NCBI RefSeq assembly: GCF_014648855.1
Contig: NZ_BMRX01000022.1
Coordinates: 1 to 64,000, forward strand
Reading direction: 5' to 3'
From: Streptomyces parvulus
Lineage (GTDB): Bacteria > Actinomycetota > Actinomycetes > Streptomycetales > Streptomycetaceae
Length of the DNA stretch: 64,000 bases
The translations under genes and the position numbers were made by a program. Below, piece after piece: positions 28,201 to 34,900 of this stretch; positions within the stretch are counted from its first letter, which is position 1; each line of letters opens with the position of its first letter. A model generated the notes under the pieces. The model saw only the letters and a program-made list of their open reading frames with translations. It did no database searches and was not told the DNA's origin.

Positions 28201-28342
28201 GCAGGGGCGCGCGGTGTGCGGGGAACGTGCCGAAGGTCGACCCGCCGTCGAGCAGCAGGCGCCAGAAGCCGTCCAGGTCGTCGACACCGGGGAAGCGGCA
28301 GGACATCCCGATGACGGCGATGTCGGTGGCTGCGCCACTCAT
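25280..28342 (-). CDS. PKS loading module: KSQ-AT-ACP
   Basis: A 1020-residue loading protein. The KS-like domain (about 1-425) has Gln where the Cys nucleophile should be (DSGQSSSLV, Gln near 172) while keeping VEAHGTGT and the GH of KANVGH. This is the KSQ arrangement that decarboxylates the loaded extender to make the starter. AT has GHSQG near 625 and YASH near 726, indicating methylmalonyl and so a propionate starter. ACP has GFDSS near 940. The acidic C-terminal tail fits docking to the next protein, whose gene starts 40 bp downstream. The start ATG 28342 has GGAAGGA 6 bases upstream. It follows the Cys-thioesterase gene by 55 bp in the same direction, so it is probably in the same transcript as the PCP and P450. 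Confidence 0.94.
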   Translation of the reverse strand: MSGAATDIAVIGMSCRFPGVDDLDGFWRLLLDGGSTFGTFPAHRAPLPDRTPHPDAATVNSGSFLDAIDGFDAEFFGTSAAEAAAMDPVQRLGLELAWEAVEDARVPADALAGREVDVVVGAGPSGYELLRRLSGSDQDDHYAVLGSSGALIANRISHLFDVRGMSLAADSGQSSSLVSLALTCERIRSGAVDMALAGGVHLIADPEAGLGLANLGALSPDGRCYPFDARADGFVRGEGGAFVLLKRLDRAVADGDHVYAVVRGWGVGSGGATSRMPDPSPTGQAAAVLAALKAADVPFDGVQYVEAHGTGTRRGDPAEIAGLREVLRHTGRGAPLVIGSAKANVGHLEPAAGIVGFVKAALCLDRGHLVPHPGFRSPNPEIPDFGADFEILRASRPWTGTPQRPRRAGVTSVGMGGTTAHLILEQAPGTPTEAADPAHNVSGALPWVLSARSEPALREQAARLRDRVAADPSLTAADVGHSLVTTRTAFAHRAVVLGADREDALRGLGLVAAGTDAAPVVRGTAGGPAGPVVLVFPGQGSQWLGMGQRLYAESEVFARSIDDCARALEPWLDWSLLDLVTGAESAPSLERGDAVVQPALFAMMVSLARVWRSLGVVPDAVVGHSQGEIAAACAAGALSLEDAARVVALRSRALTALAGLGGMNAVAAPLAEVEERLARWPGRLSVAAVNGPASTVVSGDLEALDEFAAAARADGVRVRRVRIEYASHSHQVERIREQVLAAAADVTPRPTPVEFHSTVTGGRLDTRELGSAYWYANLRSTVRFGEVVAALMRERGGVYVEVSPHPVLQVAMEETADTLASPPPVVNTLNKHDGGAAKILASAAELHVRGVPVDWRTVFAPARPHRIGLPTYPFQRQRYWLTAPDGALAPQPAADRPDLASEAAVRALVCAETATLLTAKDPDLAVAGLGARSDETFKALGFDSSMVVALRNRLTAVTGVRLPATVAFTYPTPRQLALRLFSLLTPTEPQPPDTAPDAPDEGLEGRDDDDLYALIDRGYV

Positions 28343-28397
28343 ACGAAGTCCTTCCGGTTGCCTCGGTGCGGGTCTCTCGCTGACGGCCGCGGCGCGT

Positions 28398-29138
28398 TCA
28401 TCGCCAGCTGGTCAGTGCGTTCAGCAGTTCGTCGGGCGCGTCCATGAAGTCGTAGTGGCCGCCGTCGACGGCCAGGAACTCGACCGAGTCGGCGTACCGG
28501 CGCCAGCCCTGGAGCTGGTCGAGGCCGACGTCGGGGTCGTCGCGCCAGTGCAGGACGACGACGGGGCAGGGCACGGGGACGGGCTCCGTCCGCCGGTACC
28601 GGGCCGCGGCGGCGTGGTCGCGCAGCAGCACCGTCAGGCCGAGGTCGATCATGTCGGGCCGCGGTTCGATGCCCCGGCCGCGCAGGAACGTCTCGAGTTC
28701 GGTGCGCAGTTCGGCCTCGGTGAGGGCGAGCATCCGGTCCTGTGCGGCGTCGTGGGGTGCCGGCTGGCCGGACACGATCAGGCGGGCGGGGGTGGGCAGG
28801 CCGAGTGCGGCGAGCCGGAGCACGGTCTCGTAGGCGGGCAGCGCGCCCGCGCAGTGCCCGAAGAAGGCGTAGGGCACCCCGCCGAGCAGCGGGCGCAGCG
28901 CTTCGGTCAGGTCCTCGGCGAGTCTCTCGTAGGTGCCGTAGTGGGGGTGGGCGAGCCGGTTCTCGCGGCCGGGGAACTGCACGGGGCAGATCTCGGTGTC
29001 GCCGATCGCGGCCGGCCAGGCGCTGAAGGCCGAGGCCCCGGAGCCGGCGAAGGGGAAGCCGAAGACGCGGGCGGCGGGGCCGGCGGCCGGCGGCCGGACG
29101 AACCACGGCGACGCGAGGGTGGTGGGGCCGGAGGTCAT
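28398..29138 (-). CDS. thioesterase-like acyltransferase with Cys nucleophile
   Basis: A 246-residue alpha/beta-hydrolase of the type II thioesterase fold, but the nucleophile elbow reads GHCAGA (Cys near residue 96) where the three other discrete TEs here have GHSMG or GHSLG. The Asp (WRDDPD, about 195) and His (GGHYDFM, about 222) of the triad are present. Family knowledge: SyrC and CmaE, which move aminoacyl groups between carrier proteins in syringomycin and coronamic acid synthesis, use a Cys nucleophile in this fold. The ATG start overlaps the P450 stop (ATGA), and the P450 overlaps the PCP stop, so PCP, P450 and this protein are translationally coupled. The simplest reading is a shuttle that takes a hydroxylated aminoacyl group from the discrete PCP to the A-dead C-A*-T module. 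Confidence 0.85.
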   Translation of the reverse strand: MTSGPTTLASPWFVRPPAAGPAARVFGFPFAGSGASAFSAWPAAIGDTEICPVQFPGRENRLAHPHYGTYERLAEDLTEALRPLLGGVPYAFFGHCAGALPAYETVLRLAALGLPTPARLIVSGQPAPHDAAQDRMLALTEAELRTELETFLRGRGIEPRPDMIDLGLTVLLRDHAAAARYRRTEPVPVPCPVVVLHWRDDPDVGLDQLQGWRRYADSVEFLAVDGGHYDFMDAPDELLNALTSWR

Positions 29139-30385
29139 GGCGTCCGCCGTTTCTGCGCGGTGATGGGCAGGTGGGTCATCCCGGCGATGAAGTACGAGCG
29201 CAGGTGCTGCGGTTCGCCGGCCGGCTCGATCGAGCCGAAGTGCTGGAGCAGTTCCTCGAAGAAGACCCGCAGGGTCAGCCGGGCCAGGGGTGCCCCGATG
29301 CAGAAGTGCGGCCCGAAGCCGAAGGCGACCTGGCGCTTGGCGTTGGCGCGCGTGATGTCGAAGGTGTGCGGGTCGGGGAAGCGGGACGCGTCCCGGTTGG
29401 CCGAGCCGATCCAGGCGACGACCGCGCCCCGCGCGGGGATCGTGCCCCCGGCGATCTCGACGTCGTCCACCGCGTACCGCATGAAGTTGCACGCGGCCGA
29501 GGTCCAGCGCAGCCCCTCCTCGACCAGGTTCGGGATCAGCGTCGGGTCGGCCTGGGCCTTGTCGAACTGCTCGGGCCGCTCCATGAGCGCGTGCACCGTG
29601 CCCGAGACGGTGTGCGGGGTGGTGACGTTGGCGCCGAGCAGGATGCTGTAGCCGTCGAGGGCGATCTCCTCGTCGGTCAGCGGTGCGCCGCCGGGGCGGA
29701 CGTTCATCAGGTGGTGCAGGAGGCTGTCGTCCTCGAAGCCGGACTTGCGCCGGGAGAGGACCCACTCCCTGACGTAGGTGACCAGTTCGTGGTGGGCGAT
29801 GGCCAGGGTGGCGGCCTCGCTGCCGGTCCGGAAGTGCGGGTCGGAGGGTGCGGTCACCATCGCGGTGAGCTGGACGAGTTCGGCCCAGTCCTTCTCGGGG
29901 ATGCCCAGCAGCGGTCCGGTGACCAGCGCGGGGAGCAGCAGCGCCTGTTCGGCCAGGTCGAAGGGCTCGCCGTCGAGGGCCGGCGCCAGGAAGCGGACGA
30001 TCGTCCGCCGGATGGAGTCCTCCCAGGACTTCACGGCCCGCGCGGTGAGCTTGGCACCCAGCGGCCGGCGGACCTCGGTGTGCCGGGGCGGGTCGGTGGA
30101 GGTCAGCAGTACGCCGGCCGCGACGTCGTCCGTCCCGAGGTGGGTGGGGACGGTACCGCGCTCGGAGGTGAACTCGCGGTGGTCGCCGAGCACGCGGCAG
30201 ACGTCCTCGAAGCGGGTCACCGACCAGAACTCCCGGCCGTCGGGCAGGACCTGGTGGTGCAGGGGCGCCCTCTCGCGCATCGCGTCCCAGACGGGGTGCG
30301 GGTCGCCCTCGGTGTACAGGTCCAGGTCGAACAGGTCGACGCCGTCGAGGTCGATCTCCCGCGGGGGGCCCGGCGTCAGTCTCAC
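29135..30385 (-). CDS. cytochrome P450, candidate aminoacyl-PCP hydroxylase
   Basis: A 416-residue bacterial class I P450 with the heme-thiolate motif FGFGPHFCIG (about 345-354) and the ExxR motif in EEGLRW (about 278-283). The I-helix is unusual: the position equivalent to the acid in AGxET-T is Val (GANVTT, about 237-242), so the proton relay must differ from that of typical P450s. The GTG start overlaps the TGA of the PCP gene (GTGA), implying translational coupling. P450s paired with a discrete carrier protein usually hydroxylate the beta carbon of the tethered amino acid, as NovI does. Here that would make the beta-hydroxy residue whose oxygen closes the depsipeptide ring. The substrate is inferred from neighbours only. 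Confidence 0.9.
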   Translation of the reverse strand: MRLTPGPPREIDLDGVDLFDLDLYTEGDPHPVWDAMRERAPLHHQVLPDGREFWSVTRFEDVCRVLGDHREFTSERGTVPTHLGTDDVAAGVLLTSTDPPRHTEVRRPLGAKLTARAVKSWEDSIRRTIVRFLAPALDGEPFDLAEQALLLPALVTGPLLGIPEKDWAELVQLTAMVTAPSDPHFRTGSEAATLAIAHHELVTYVREWVLSRRKSGFEDDSLLHHLMNVRPGGAPLTDEEIALDGYSILLGANVTTPHTVSGTVHALMERPEQFDKAQADPTLIPNLVEEGLRWTSAACNFMRYAVDDVEIAGGTIPARGAVVAWIGSANRDASRFPDPHTFDITRANAKRQVAFGFGPHFCIGAPLARLTLRVFFEELLQHFGSIEPAGEPQHLRSYFIAGMTHLPITAQKRRTP

Positions 30386-30648
30386 GTCCCCGCCCTCCCC
30401 TGTTCGATCAACCCGGCGATCCGGGCCGGGGTCCCGGCCAGGTAGAAGTCGCGCACGGAGAGCTGGACGCCGTGGTCCTCGAAGATCCGCTCGATGATTT
30501 TGATTCCGGTCAGCGAGTTGCCGCCCAGGGCGAAGAAGTCGTCCTCGGCTTTGACCTCAACGCCCAGGCACTGACTCCACAGCGCGGCTGTCTCCTGCAC
30601 CAGGGCGACCGGCGCACTCGAAGGCGCGGCTTGCTGCTCCATTGCCAT
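30382..30648 (-). CDS. discrete peptidyl carrier protein
   Basis: An 88-residue stand-alone carrier protein. The phosphopantetheine site is FFALGGNSL (Ser near residue 45), followed by the helix-rich segment typical of PCPs. It has no adenylation domain of its own and must be loaded in trans, either by the discrete A domain at 55862-57445 or by an enzyme outside the window. The start is ATG 30648, with GGAGG 7 bases upstream; a second in-frame ATG follows two codons later. It is the first gene of the operon that continues through P450, acyltransferase and all PKS genes. A palindromic operator candidate is centred about 40 bp upstream of its start. Confidence 0.92.
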   Translation of the reverse strand: MAMEQQAAPSSAPVALVQETAALWSQCLGVEVKAEDDFFALGGNSLTGIKIIERIFEDHGVQLSVRDFYLAGTPARIAGLIEQGRAGT

Positions 30649-30677
30649 TTCCCTTCCTCCGCCGAGCTGTTCTTGCG

Positions 30678-30697
30678 CCGTCCCGCCGGCGGGACGG
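30678..30697. promoter_or_regulatory. operator candidate, copy 1
   Basis: CCGTCCCGCCGGCGGGACGG is a perfect 20-bp palindrome centred about 40 bp upstream of the PCP start codon, where it could control the PCP-P450-PKS operon. Its core CGCCGGCG is, from memory, the sequence required for binding by LmbU of the lincomycin cluster. A LmbU homologue is encoded at 57514-58236. Confidence 0.65.
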
Positions 30698-30856
30698 AAT
30701 TCTCGAAGGGCCGAGTGCTCGGCCGGATCGAGTGTCGTCCGCACACGGGGCCGCTCCCACCGGGTCGGTGGCCTGCCGGCTCGCATCGGCAGGTGGGGTT
30801 GAGAATGGACCGGAGCCCTCGCAAGCTGACACCCCCGCACCGTCCGCCCGCCGAAT

Positions 30857-30876
30857 CCGTCCCGCCGGCGGGACGG
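30857..30876. promoter_or_regulatory. operator candidate, copy 2
   Basis: A second, identical 20-bp palindrome, 183 bp upstream of the flavin monooxygenase GTG start. Exact identity with copy 1 inside non-coding DNA argues for a conserved protein-binding site rather than chance or a terminator. Confidence 0.65.
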
Positions 30877-30950
30877 CGGGTGAGAAGCGGCGCACAGGAC
30901 TTGAGGCGCACTCGAATGCCGCTGGAGCGGCACGGGACGAGCACGGGCGG

Positions 30951-31021
30951 GCCGGAAAGCCGCAACGCCGGAAAGCCGAAGGCCGAAGGCCGGAAACCGA
31001 AGGCCGAGAACCGGAAAGCCG
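30951..31021 (+). repeat. imperfect CCGGAAA-CCG direct repeats
   Basis: Four copies of a CCGGAAA(G/-)CCG unit start at about 30951, 30967, 30989 and 31010, separated by AAGGCCG-type spacers. The array ends about 40 bp before the monooxygenase start and is purine-rich on the plus strand. It may be a leader element or a decayed repeat; if translated in the monooxygenase frame it gives a low-complexity Lys/Arg/Ala run. Confidence 0.5.
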
Positions 31022-31059
31022 GAGTAAGCGGAATCAGAGAAGAAAAGGGGGCGGACGAC

Positions 31060-32577
31060 GTGGCAAACACCGGCATGGACGCGGACGTGGTCATCGCGGG
31101 CGCCGGGCCTACCGGTCTGATGCTCGCCTGCGAGCTGCGGCTGGGCGGCGCCGACGTGGTGGTCGTCGAGCGGCTCGCGGAGCGGACCGGCGAGTCGCGG
31201 GCCGGCGGCATCCACTCCCGCACCCTGGAGGTGCTCGACCAGCGCGGCGTCCTGGACCGCTTCCTGGCGGAGGGCGAACTGCAGCCGGTGGGCCACTTCT
31301 CGGGGCTCTACCTGGACTTCGACGAGTCCGAGTCCCGGCACCCGTATCCGCTGATGATCCTCCAGTCAGCCATCGAGCGGCTGCTGGAGGAGTGGGCGAG
31401 CGAACTCGGCGTACGCTTCCGCTGGTCGTCCCCGGTCGGCGGCGTCCACCAGGACGAATCGGGCGTGACGGTGGAGCTGGACACCGGCGACGCGGCGCCC
31501 GCCGCGCTGCGCGCCCGCTATCTCGTGGGCTGCGACGGCGGACGCAGCACCGTGCGCAGGCTGGCGGGGATCGACTTCCCCGGTACCGAGCCGACGATGA
31601 CGGCGCTGATCGGCGACGTCGAACTGCCCGACCTGCCCGAGGAGTACGTGTGGGTGCGGCGCCGCCCGGCGGGCGACTACTCGGCGATCGCGTTCGAGCC
31701 CGGCTGGTACCGGGTGATCACGTCGGAGTACGACCGCGTCCCCGGGCGCGACGAGCCGGTGACGTTCGAGCAGCTGCGCCAGTCCCTGATCAGGGTCGCG
31801 GGCACCGACTTCGGCATGCGCGAACCGCGGTGGGTCTCCCGGTTCACCGACGCCGCCCGGCAGGCGGCCCGGTACCGGGCGGGCCGGGTGCTCCTCGCGG
31901 GCGACGCGGCGCACATCCACTTCCCGGCCGGCGGCCAGGGGCTGAACATGGGTGTGCAGGACGCGGTGAACCTCGGCTGGAAGCTCGCCGCGGTGGTGCG
32001 CGGCGAGGCCCCGGAGAGCCTGCTGGACAGCTACCACGCCGAGCGCCACCCGGTGGGTGAGCGCGTGCTGCAGAACACCCGCGCCCAGTCCGCCCTGGTC
32101 CGCCCGGGCGCCCAGACGGACGCGCTGCGCGAGGTGTTCGGCTCGCTGATGGTGTTCGACGACGTCAACCGGCACCTGCGGCACATGCTGAACGCGCTGG
32201 ACATCCGCTATCCGGTGGACGGCGACCATCCACTGGAGGGCCGCCGGGTCCCCGACGCCGACCTCGACACGTCCGAGGGGGCCGCGTACGTCTCCGAGTT
32301 GCTGCACTCCGCCCGGCCCGTCCTGCTGGACCTGGGCGGCAGCGCGGAGGTGGCGGCCGCGGTCAAGGGCTGGGCCGACCGCGTCGACCTGGTCGAGGCG
32401 CGCAGCGCGGACGAACTGTGGACGGTGCCGGCCATCGGCGAGATCCCCGCCCCCGCCGCGCTGCTGGTCCGCCCCGACGGCCATGTCGCGTGGGCGGCCT
32501 CCGCCGACGAGGCCCTCGACCCGGCCGCGCTGCGGACGGCCCTGGCCACCTGGTTCGGACCGCCGCTGCGGGGGTGA
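31060..32577 (+). CDS. class A flavin monooxygenase (PHBH fold)
   Basis: A 505-residue FAD monooxygenase. The N-terminal dinucleotide fold is GAGPTG (about 13-18). The second FAD motif is GDAAHIHFPAGGQGLNMG (about 280-297), followed by the DAVNLGWKLAAV helix typical of aromatic and polyketide hydroxylases. The C-terminal third has the thioredoxin-like fold seen in PgaE/RdmE relatives. The start chosen is GTG 31060 with AAGGGGG 8 bases upstream; ATG 31075 is an alternative. It is the only large plus-strand gene inside the cluster. These enzymes attack activated, enolisable carbons. The alpha-methyl-beta-keto end of the predicted polyketide is such a carbon, and azinothricin-type side chains carry a C2 hydroxyl, so C2 hydroxylation is a reasonable guess. 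Confidence 0.9.
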   Translation: MANTGMDADVVIAGAGPTGLMLACELRLGGADVVVVERLAERTGESRAGGIHSRTLEVLDQRGVLDRFLAEGELQPVGHFSGLYLDFDESESRHPYPLMILQSAIERLLEEWASELGVRFRWSSPVGGVHQDESGVTVELDTGDAAPAALRARYLVGCDGGRSTVRRLAGIDFPGTEPTMTALIGDVELPDLPEEYVWVRRRPAGDYSAIAFEPGWYRVITSEYDRVPGRDEPVTFEQLRQSLIRVAGTDFGMREPRWVSRFTDAARQAARYRAGRVLLAGDAAHIHFPAGGQGLNMGVQDAVNLGWKLAAVVRGEAPESLLDSYHAERHPVGERVLQNTRAQSALVRPGAQTDALREVFGSLMVFDDVNRHLRHMLNALDIRYPVDGDHPLEGRRVPDADLDTSEGAAYVSELLHSARPVLLDLGGSAEVAAAVKGWADRVDLVEARSADELWTVPAIGEIPAPAALLVRPDGHVAWAASADEALDPAALRTALATWFGPPLRG

Positions 32578-32578
32578 G

Positions 32579-32648
32579 GGACGGCCCCCCGAACGGCGGG
32601 TCGCGCCACGCCGCACCGGAGCGCGGCCCGCGGTTCAGGGGGCCGTCC
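32579..32648. terminator. convergent long-loop terminator candidate
   Basis: GGACGGCCCCC (32579-32589) and its exact complement GGGGGCCGTCC (32638-32648) form an 11-bp stem around a 48-nt GC-rich loop. It sits between the convergent monooxygenase and P450 genes, with the right arm inside the last codons of the P450. Confidence 0.5.
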
Positions 32649-33861
32649 GCGTCCAGGTGACCGGCAGTTCGTGGACGCCGTAGATGTTCATGTCGGTGCG
32701 CAGCGGCACCTCGTCGGCGGGGATCGCCAGGCTGAGGTCCGGGAACCGGCGCAGCAGTCCGGCGAAGCCGGCCCGCATCTCGATGCGCCCCAGCTGCTGG
32801 CCGAGGCACTGGTGGACACCGTGGCCGAAGGCCAGGTGCCCCCGGGCCGCGCGGCGCACGTCCAGGGTGTCGGGGTTCTCGAAGCGCCGGGGGTCGCGGT
32901 TGGCGGCCAGCAGGGAGACGACCACGGTCGATCCCGCGCCGATCGTCTCGCCGCCCAGCTCGATGTCCTCGGTGGCGTAGCGGTAGAAGATGTCGGCGAC
33001 GGACAGGTAGCGCATCAGCTCCTCGACGGCGCCCGGGAGCAGTTCCGGGTCCGCGCGCAGGGCTGCCGTCTGCTCGGGGTGCTCCAGGAGCGCGAAGGTG
33101 CCCAGGGCCAGCATGTTGACGGTGGTCTCGTGGCCGGCGAGCAGCAGCAGGAAGGCGCAGCCGGTCAGTTCCTCGACCGTGAGGTCCTCCTGGCGGGCCA
33201 GGTCGGACAGGATGTCGTCGCCCGGTTCGGCGCGTTTGCGGGTGACCAGTTCGGCGAGGTACGAGGTCATGGCCCCGTAGGCGGCCATCTTCTCGTCGAA
33301 CGCCTGGTCCCGGACGAGGAAGGCGGCGGTGTTGGTCTGGAAGGTCGCCCGGTCCTCGTAGGGCACGCCGAGCAGTTCGCAGATGACCAGCGAGGGCACC
33401 GGCAGCGCGAACCGCTCGACCAGGTCGACCGGCGGGGTCAGCCGGGCCATGGCGTCGAGCTGCCGTTCGGCGACGAGGACGATGCTCTCCTCCAGTTCCT
33501 TCATCCGCCGGACGGTGAAGGCGCCGGTGAGCCTGCGCCGCATCCGGGTGTGGTCCGGCGGGTCCATGGCGATGAAGACGCCGGGGATCTGCGGGGAGGG
33601 CTCGGTGGGGACGGGCATGCCGGGTACCTCGTAGGGCACGTGCAGCACTCCGAGGTCCTGACGTGAGCTGAAGCGGGTGTCGGCCAGGAGCCGGCGGACC
33701 TCCTCGTGGCCGGTGACCAGCCAGCCCTCGTGTCCGCCGGGGAAGCGCAGGGGGCTGACCGGACGGACCTCGCGCAGCCGGGAGAGCGCGCGGGGCGGGG
33801 CGAAGGGGCCCGCGTCCCGCTCCATGGGCAGGCCGTTCGGGACGGGAACCGTCTGGGTCAT
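32635..33861 (-). CDS. cytochrome P450, tailoring hydroxylase
   Basis: A 408-residue P450 with all standard motifs: I-helix AGHETT (about 238-243), ExxR in EELMRY (about 277-282) and heme loop FGHGVHQCLG (about 344-353). It resembles the CYP105/CYP107 type common in Streptomyces antibiotic clusters. The start is ATG 33861 with AAAGGA 7 bases upstream. The gene is separated from the upstream type II TE by 263 bp holding a terminator and direct repeats, so it has its own promoter. Likely jobs are hydroxylation of a piperazate ring, as in gamma- or delta-hydroxypiperazate-containing relatives, or of the polyketide. The sequence does not decide between these. Its canonical I-helix contrasts with the Val-containing helix of the PCP-linked P450. 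Confidence 0.92.
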   Translation of the reverse strand: MTQTVPVPNGLPMERDAGPFAPPRALSRLREVRPVSPLRFPGGHEGWLVTGHEEVRRLLADTRFSSRQDLGVLHVPYEVPGMPVPTEPSPQIPGVFIAMDPPDHTRMRRRLTGAFTVRRMKELEESIVLVAERQLDAMARLTPPVDLVERFALPVPSLVICELLGVPYEDRATFQTNTAAFLVRDQAFDEKMAAYGAMTSYLAELVTRKRAEPGDDILSDLARQEDLTVEELTGCAFLLLLAGHETTVNMLALGTFALLEHPEQTAALRADPELLPGAVEELMRYLSVADIFYRYATEDIELGGETIGAGSTVVVSLLAANRDPRRFENPDTLDVRRAARGHLAFGHGVHQCLGQQLGRIEMRAGFAGLLRRFPDLSLAIPADEVPLRTDMNIYGVHELPVTWTRTAP

Positions 33862-33928
33862 GGGGTGTCCTTTCGCAGCGCGGCTGGGCAACCGGCAAGA
33901 CCGGTGACTCCACCATGGCACACCCATA

Positions 33929-33976
33929 GCGCCACCCCGCGCCATTTGGCCCTATCTCGGCGCCACTCTGGAGCCA
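33929..33976 (-). promoter_or_regulatory. GTGGCGC-type direct repeats upstream of the P450
   Basis: Read on the minus strand, four T-G-G-C heptads occur (GTGGCTC, GTGGCGC, ATGGCGC, GTGGCGC). Successive starts are 11, 21 and 10 bp apart, so all lie on one face of the helix, about 70-115 bp upstream of the P450 start. The arrangement recalls SARP-type heptamer sites, but no SARP gene is in the window. Confidence 0.4.
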
Positions 33977-34077
33977 CTCACTCCCCCGACTCGTGTGAAG
34001 ACGCAGGCCCGAGGGATGGGGCGGTGGCGCCAGAACATGACCGGAATTCGCCGTTCGACGAGGCCGGAACGCCGTGC

Positions 34078-34105
34078 GGCCCCCCGGTCCGTGGACCAGG
34101 GGGCC
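34078..34105 (-). terminator. hairpin terminator of the NRPS operon
   Basis: GGCCCCCCGGTCC (34078-34090) pairs with GGACCAGGGGGCC (34093-34105), giving a 13-bp stem with one mismatch. It lies 19 bp downstream of the type II TE stop codon and marks the end of the 24-kb MbtH-to-TE operon. Confidence 0.75.
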
Positions 34106-34124
34106 GCGCTGCCGCCGCGTTCGC

Positions 34125-34844
34125 TCAGTTCGCCACGGGCGCCCGCCTGGACTCCGCCTCGATCGCGTCCAGCACCCGCGGGCCCAGGTCGACCAGGTAC
34201 ATGTGGTCGCCGGGGAACTCCCGGTAGCCGAAGCCGGCGGTGGTCGCCGCCTGCCACTGCCGGGCCTCCTCCGCGGTGACCAGTCCGTCGTCCGCGCCCC
34301 GCAGCGAGGTGATCGGCACCGAGAGCGGGACATCGGTACTGGGCACGTACGCCTCGTGCATCTCGCAGTCCGCCTGGAGCGTGGGGAGGATCAGCTCCCG
34401 CATCTCCGGGTGGTCGAGCGCCTCGTGCCGGAACCCGGCGAACTCCTCGACGCGGGCGAGGAACTCGTCGCCCTCCAGCCCCGCCGCCCGCCGCTCGCGC
34501 TGCGTCCACGGCCCCGGCGAGCCGCTGACGACCAGCCGTTCGACGGGCACGCCGCGCGCGCCGAGCAGGTGCGCCAGCTCGTAGGCGAGCACCGCGCCCA
34601 GGCTGTGCCCGAACAGCACGGTCCGCGTCCCCTCACCGAGGTCCGCGACGACGGCGTCGATCTCGCCGCGCGCCGCCTCGACGACGTTGCGGTACGGCGT
34701 CTCCAGGAACCTCCGCTCCCTGCCCGGCAGTTCGACCGAGGTCACCCGCCACCGCCCGGCGGCGGGCTCCCGCCACGGGTGGAAGAACGAGGGGCCCGCC
34801 CCCGCGAACGGCACGCACAGCAGCGCGGTCTCCTCCATCACCAT
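34125..34844 (-). CDS. type II thioesterase
   Basis: A 239-residue type II thioesterase with Ser in GHSLGA (about residue 81), Asp in GADDGLV (about 184) and His in GDHMYLVD (about 211). Family role: hydrolytic release of misprimed groups from carrier domains. The start chosen is ATG 34844, with GGGGG 6 bases upstream; an in-frame TTG (34850) and a later ATG (34838) also exist. It is the last gene of the NRPS operon, 56 bp after the C-A-T-TE gene, the usual place for an editing TE. With Ser as nucleophile it should hydrolyse rather than transfer, unlike the Cys protein at 28398-29138. Confidence 0.92.
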   Translation of the reverse strand: MVMEETALLCVPFAGAGPSFFHPWREPAAGRWRVTSVELPGRERRFLETPYRNVVEAARGEIDAVVADLGEGTRTVLFGHSLGAVLAYELAHLLGARGVPVERLVVSGSPGPWTQRERRAAGLEGDEFLARVEEFAGFRHEALDHPEMRELILPTLQADCEMHEAYVPSTDVPLSVPITSLRGADDGLVTAEEARQWQAATTAGFGYREFPGDHMYLVDLGPRVLDAIEAESRRAPVAN

Positions 34845-34900
34845 TGCCAACCCCCATCATCGTTTCGGTCCAGGTCCCGTCCGAGGTGCCACCTCACGCG

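Larger units (their letters stand above)
30649..31059. promoter_or_regulatory. 411-bp divergent promoter region with two identical 20-bp palindromes
   Basis: This region separates the PCP/P450/PKS operon (minus) from the flavin monooxygenase gene (plus). It contains two exact copies of a 20-bp palindrome (30678-30697 and 30857-30876, centres 179 bp apart) and a purine-rich imperfect repeat next to the monooxygenase start. The reading frame of the monooxygenase stays open through part of it, but no ribosome binding site supports an earlier start. Confidence 0.7.

Noticed and set aside
30472..31059. An upstream extension of the flavin monooxygenase frame
   Set aside because: The FAD fold begins soon after GTG 31060, which has a good ribosome binding site. 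The upstream part overlaps the PCP gene and promoter.
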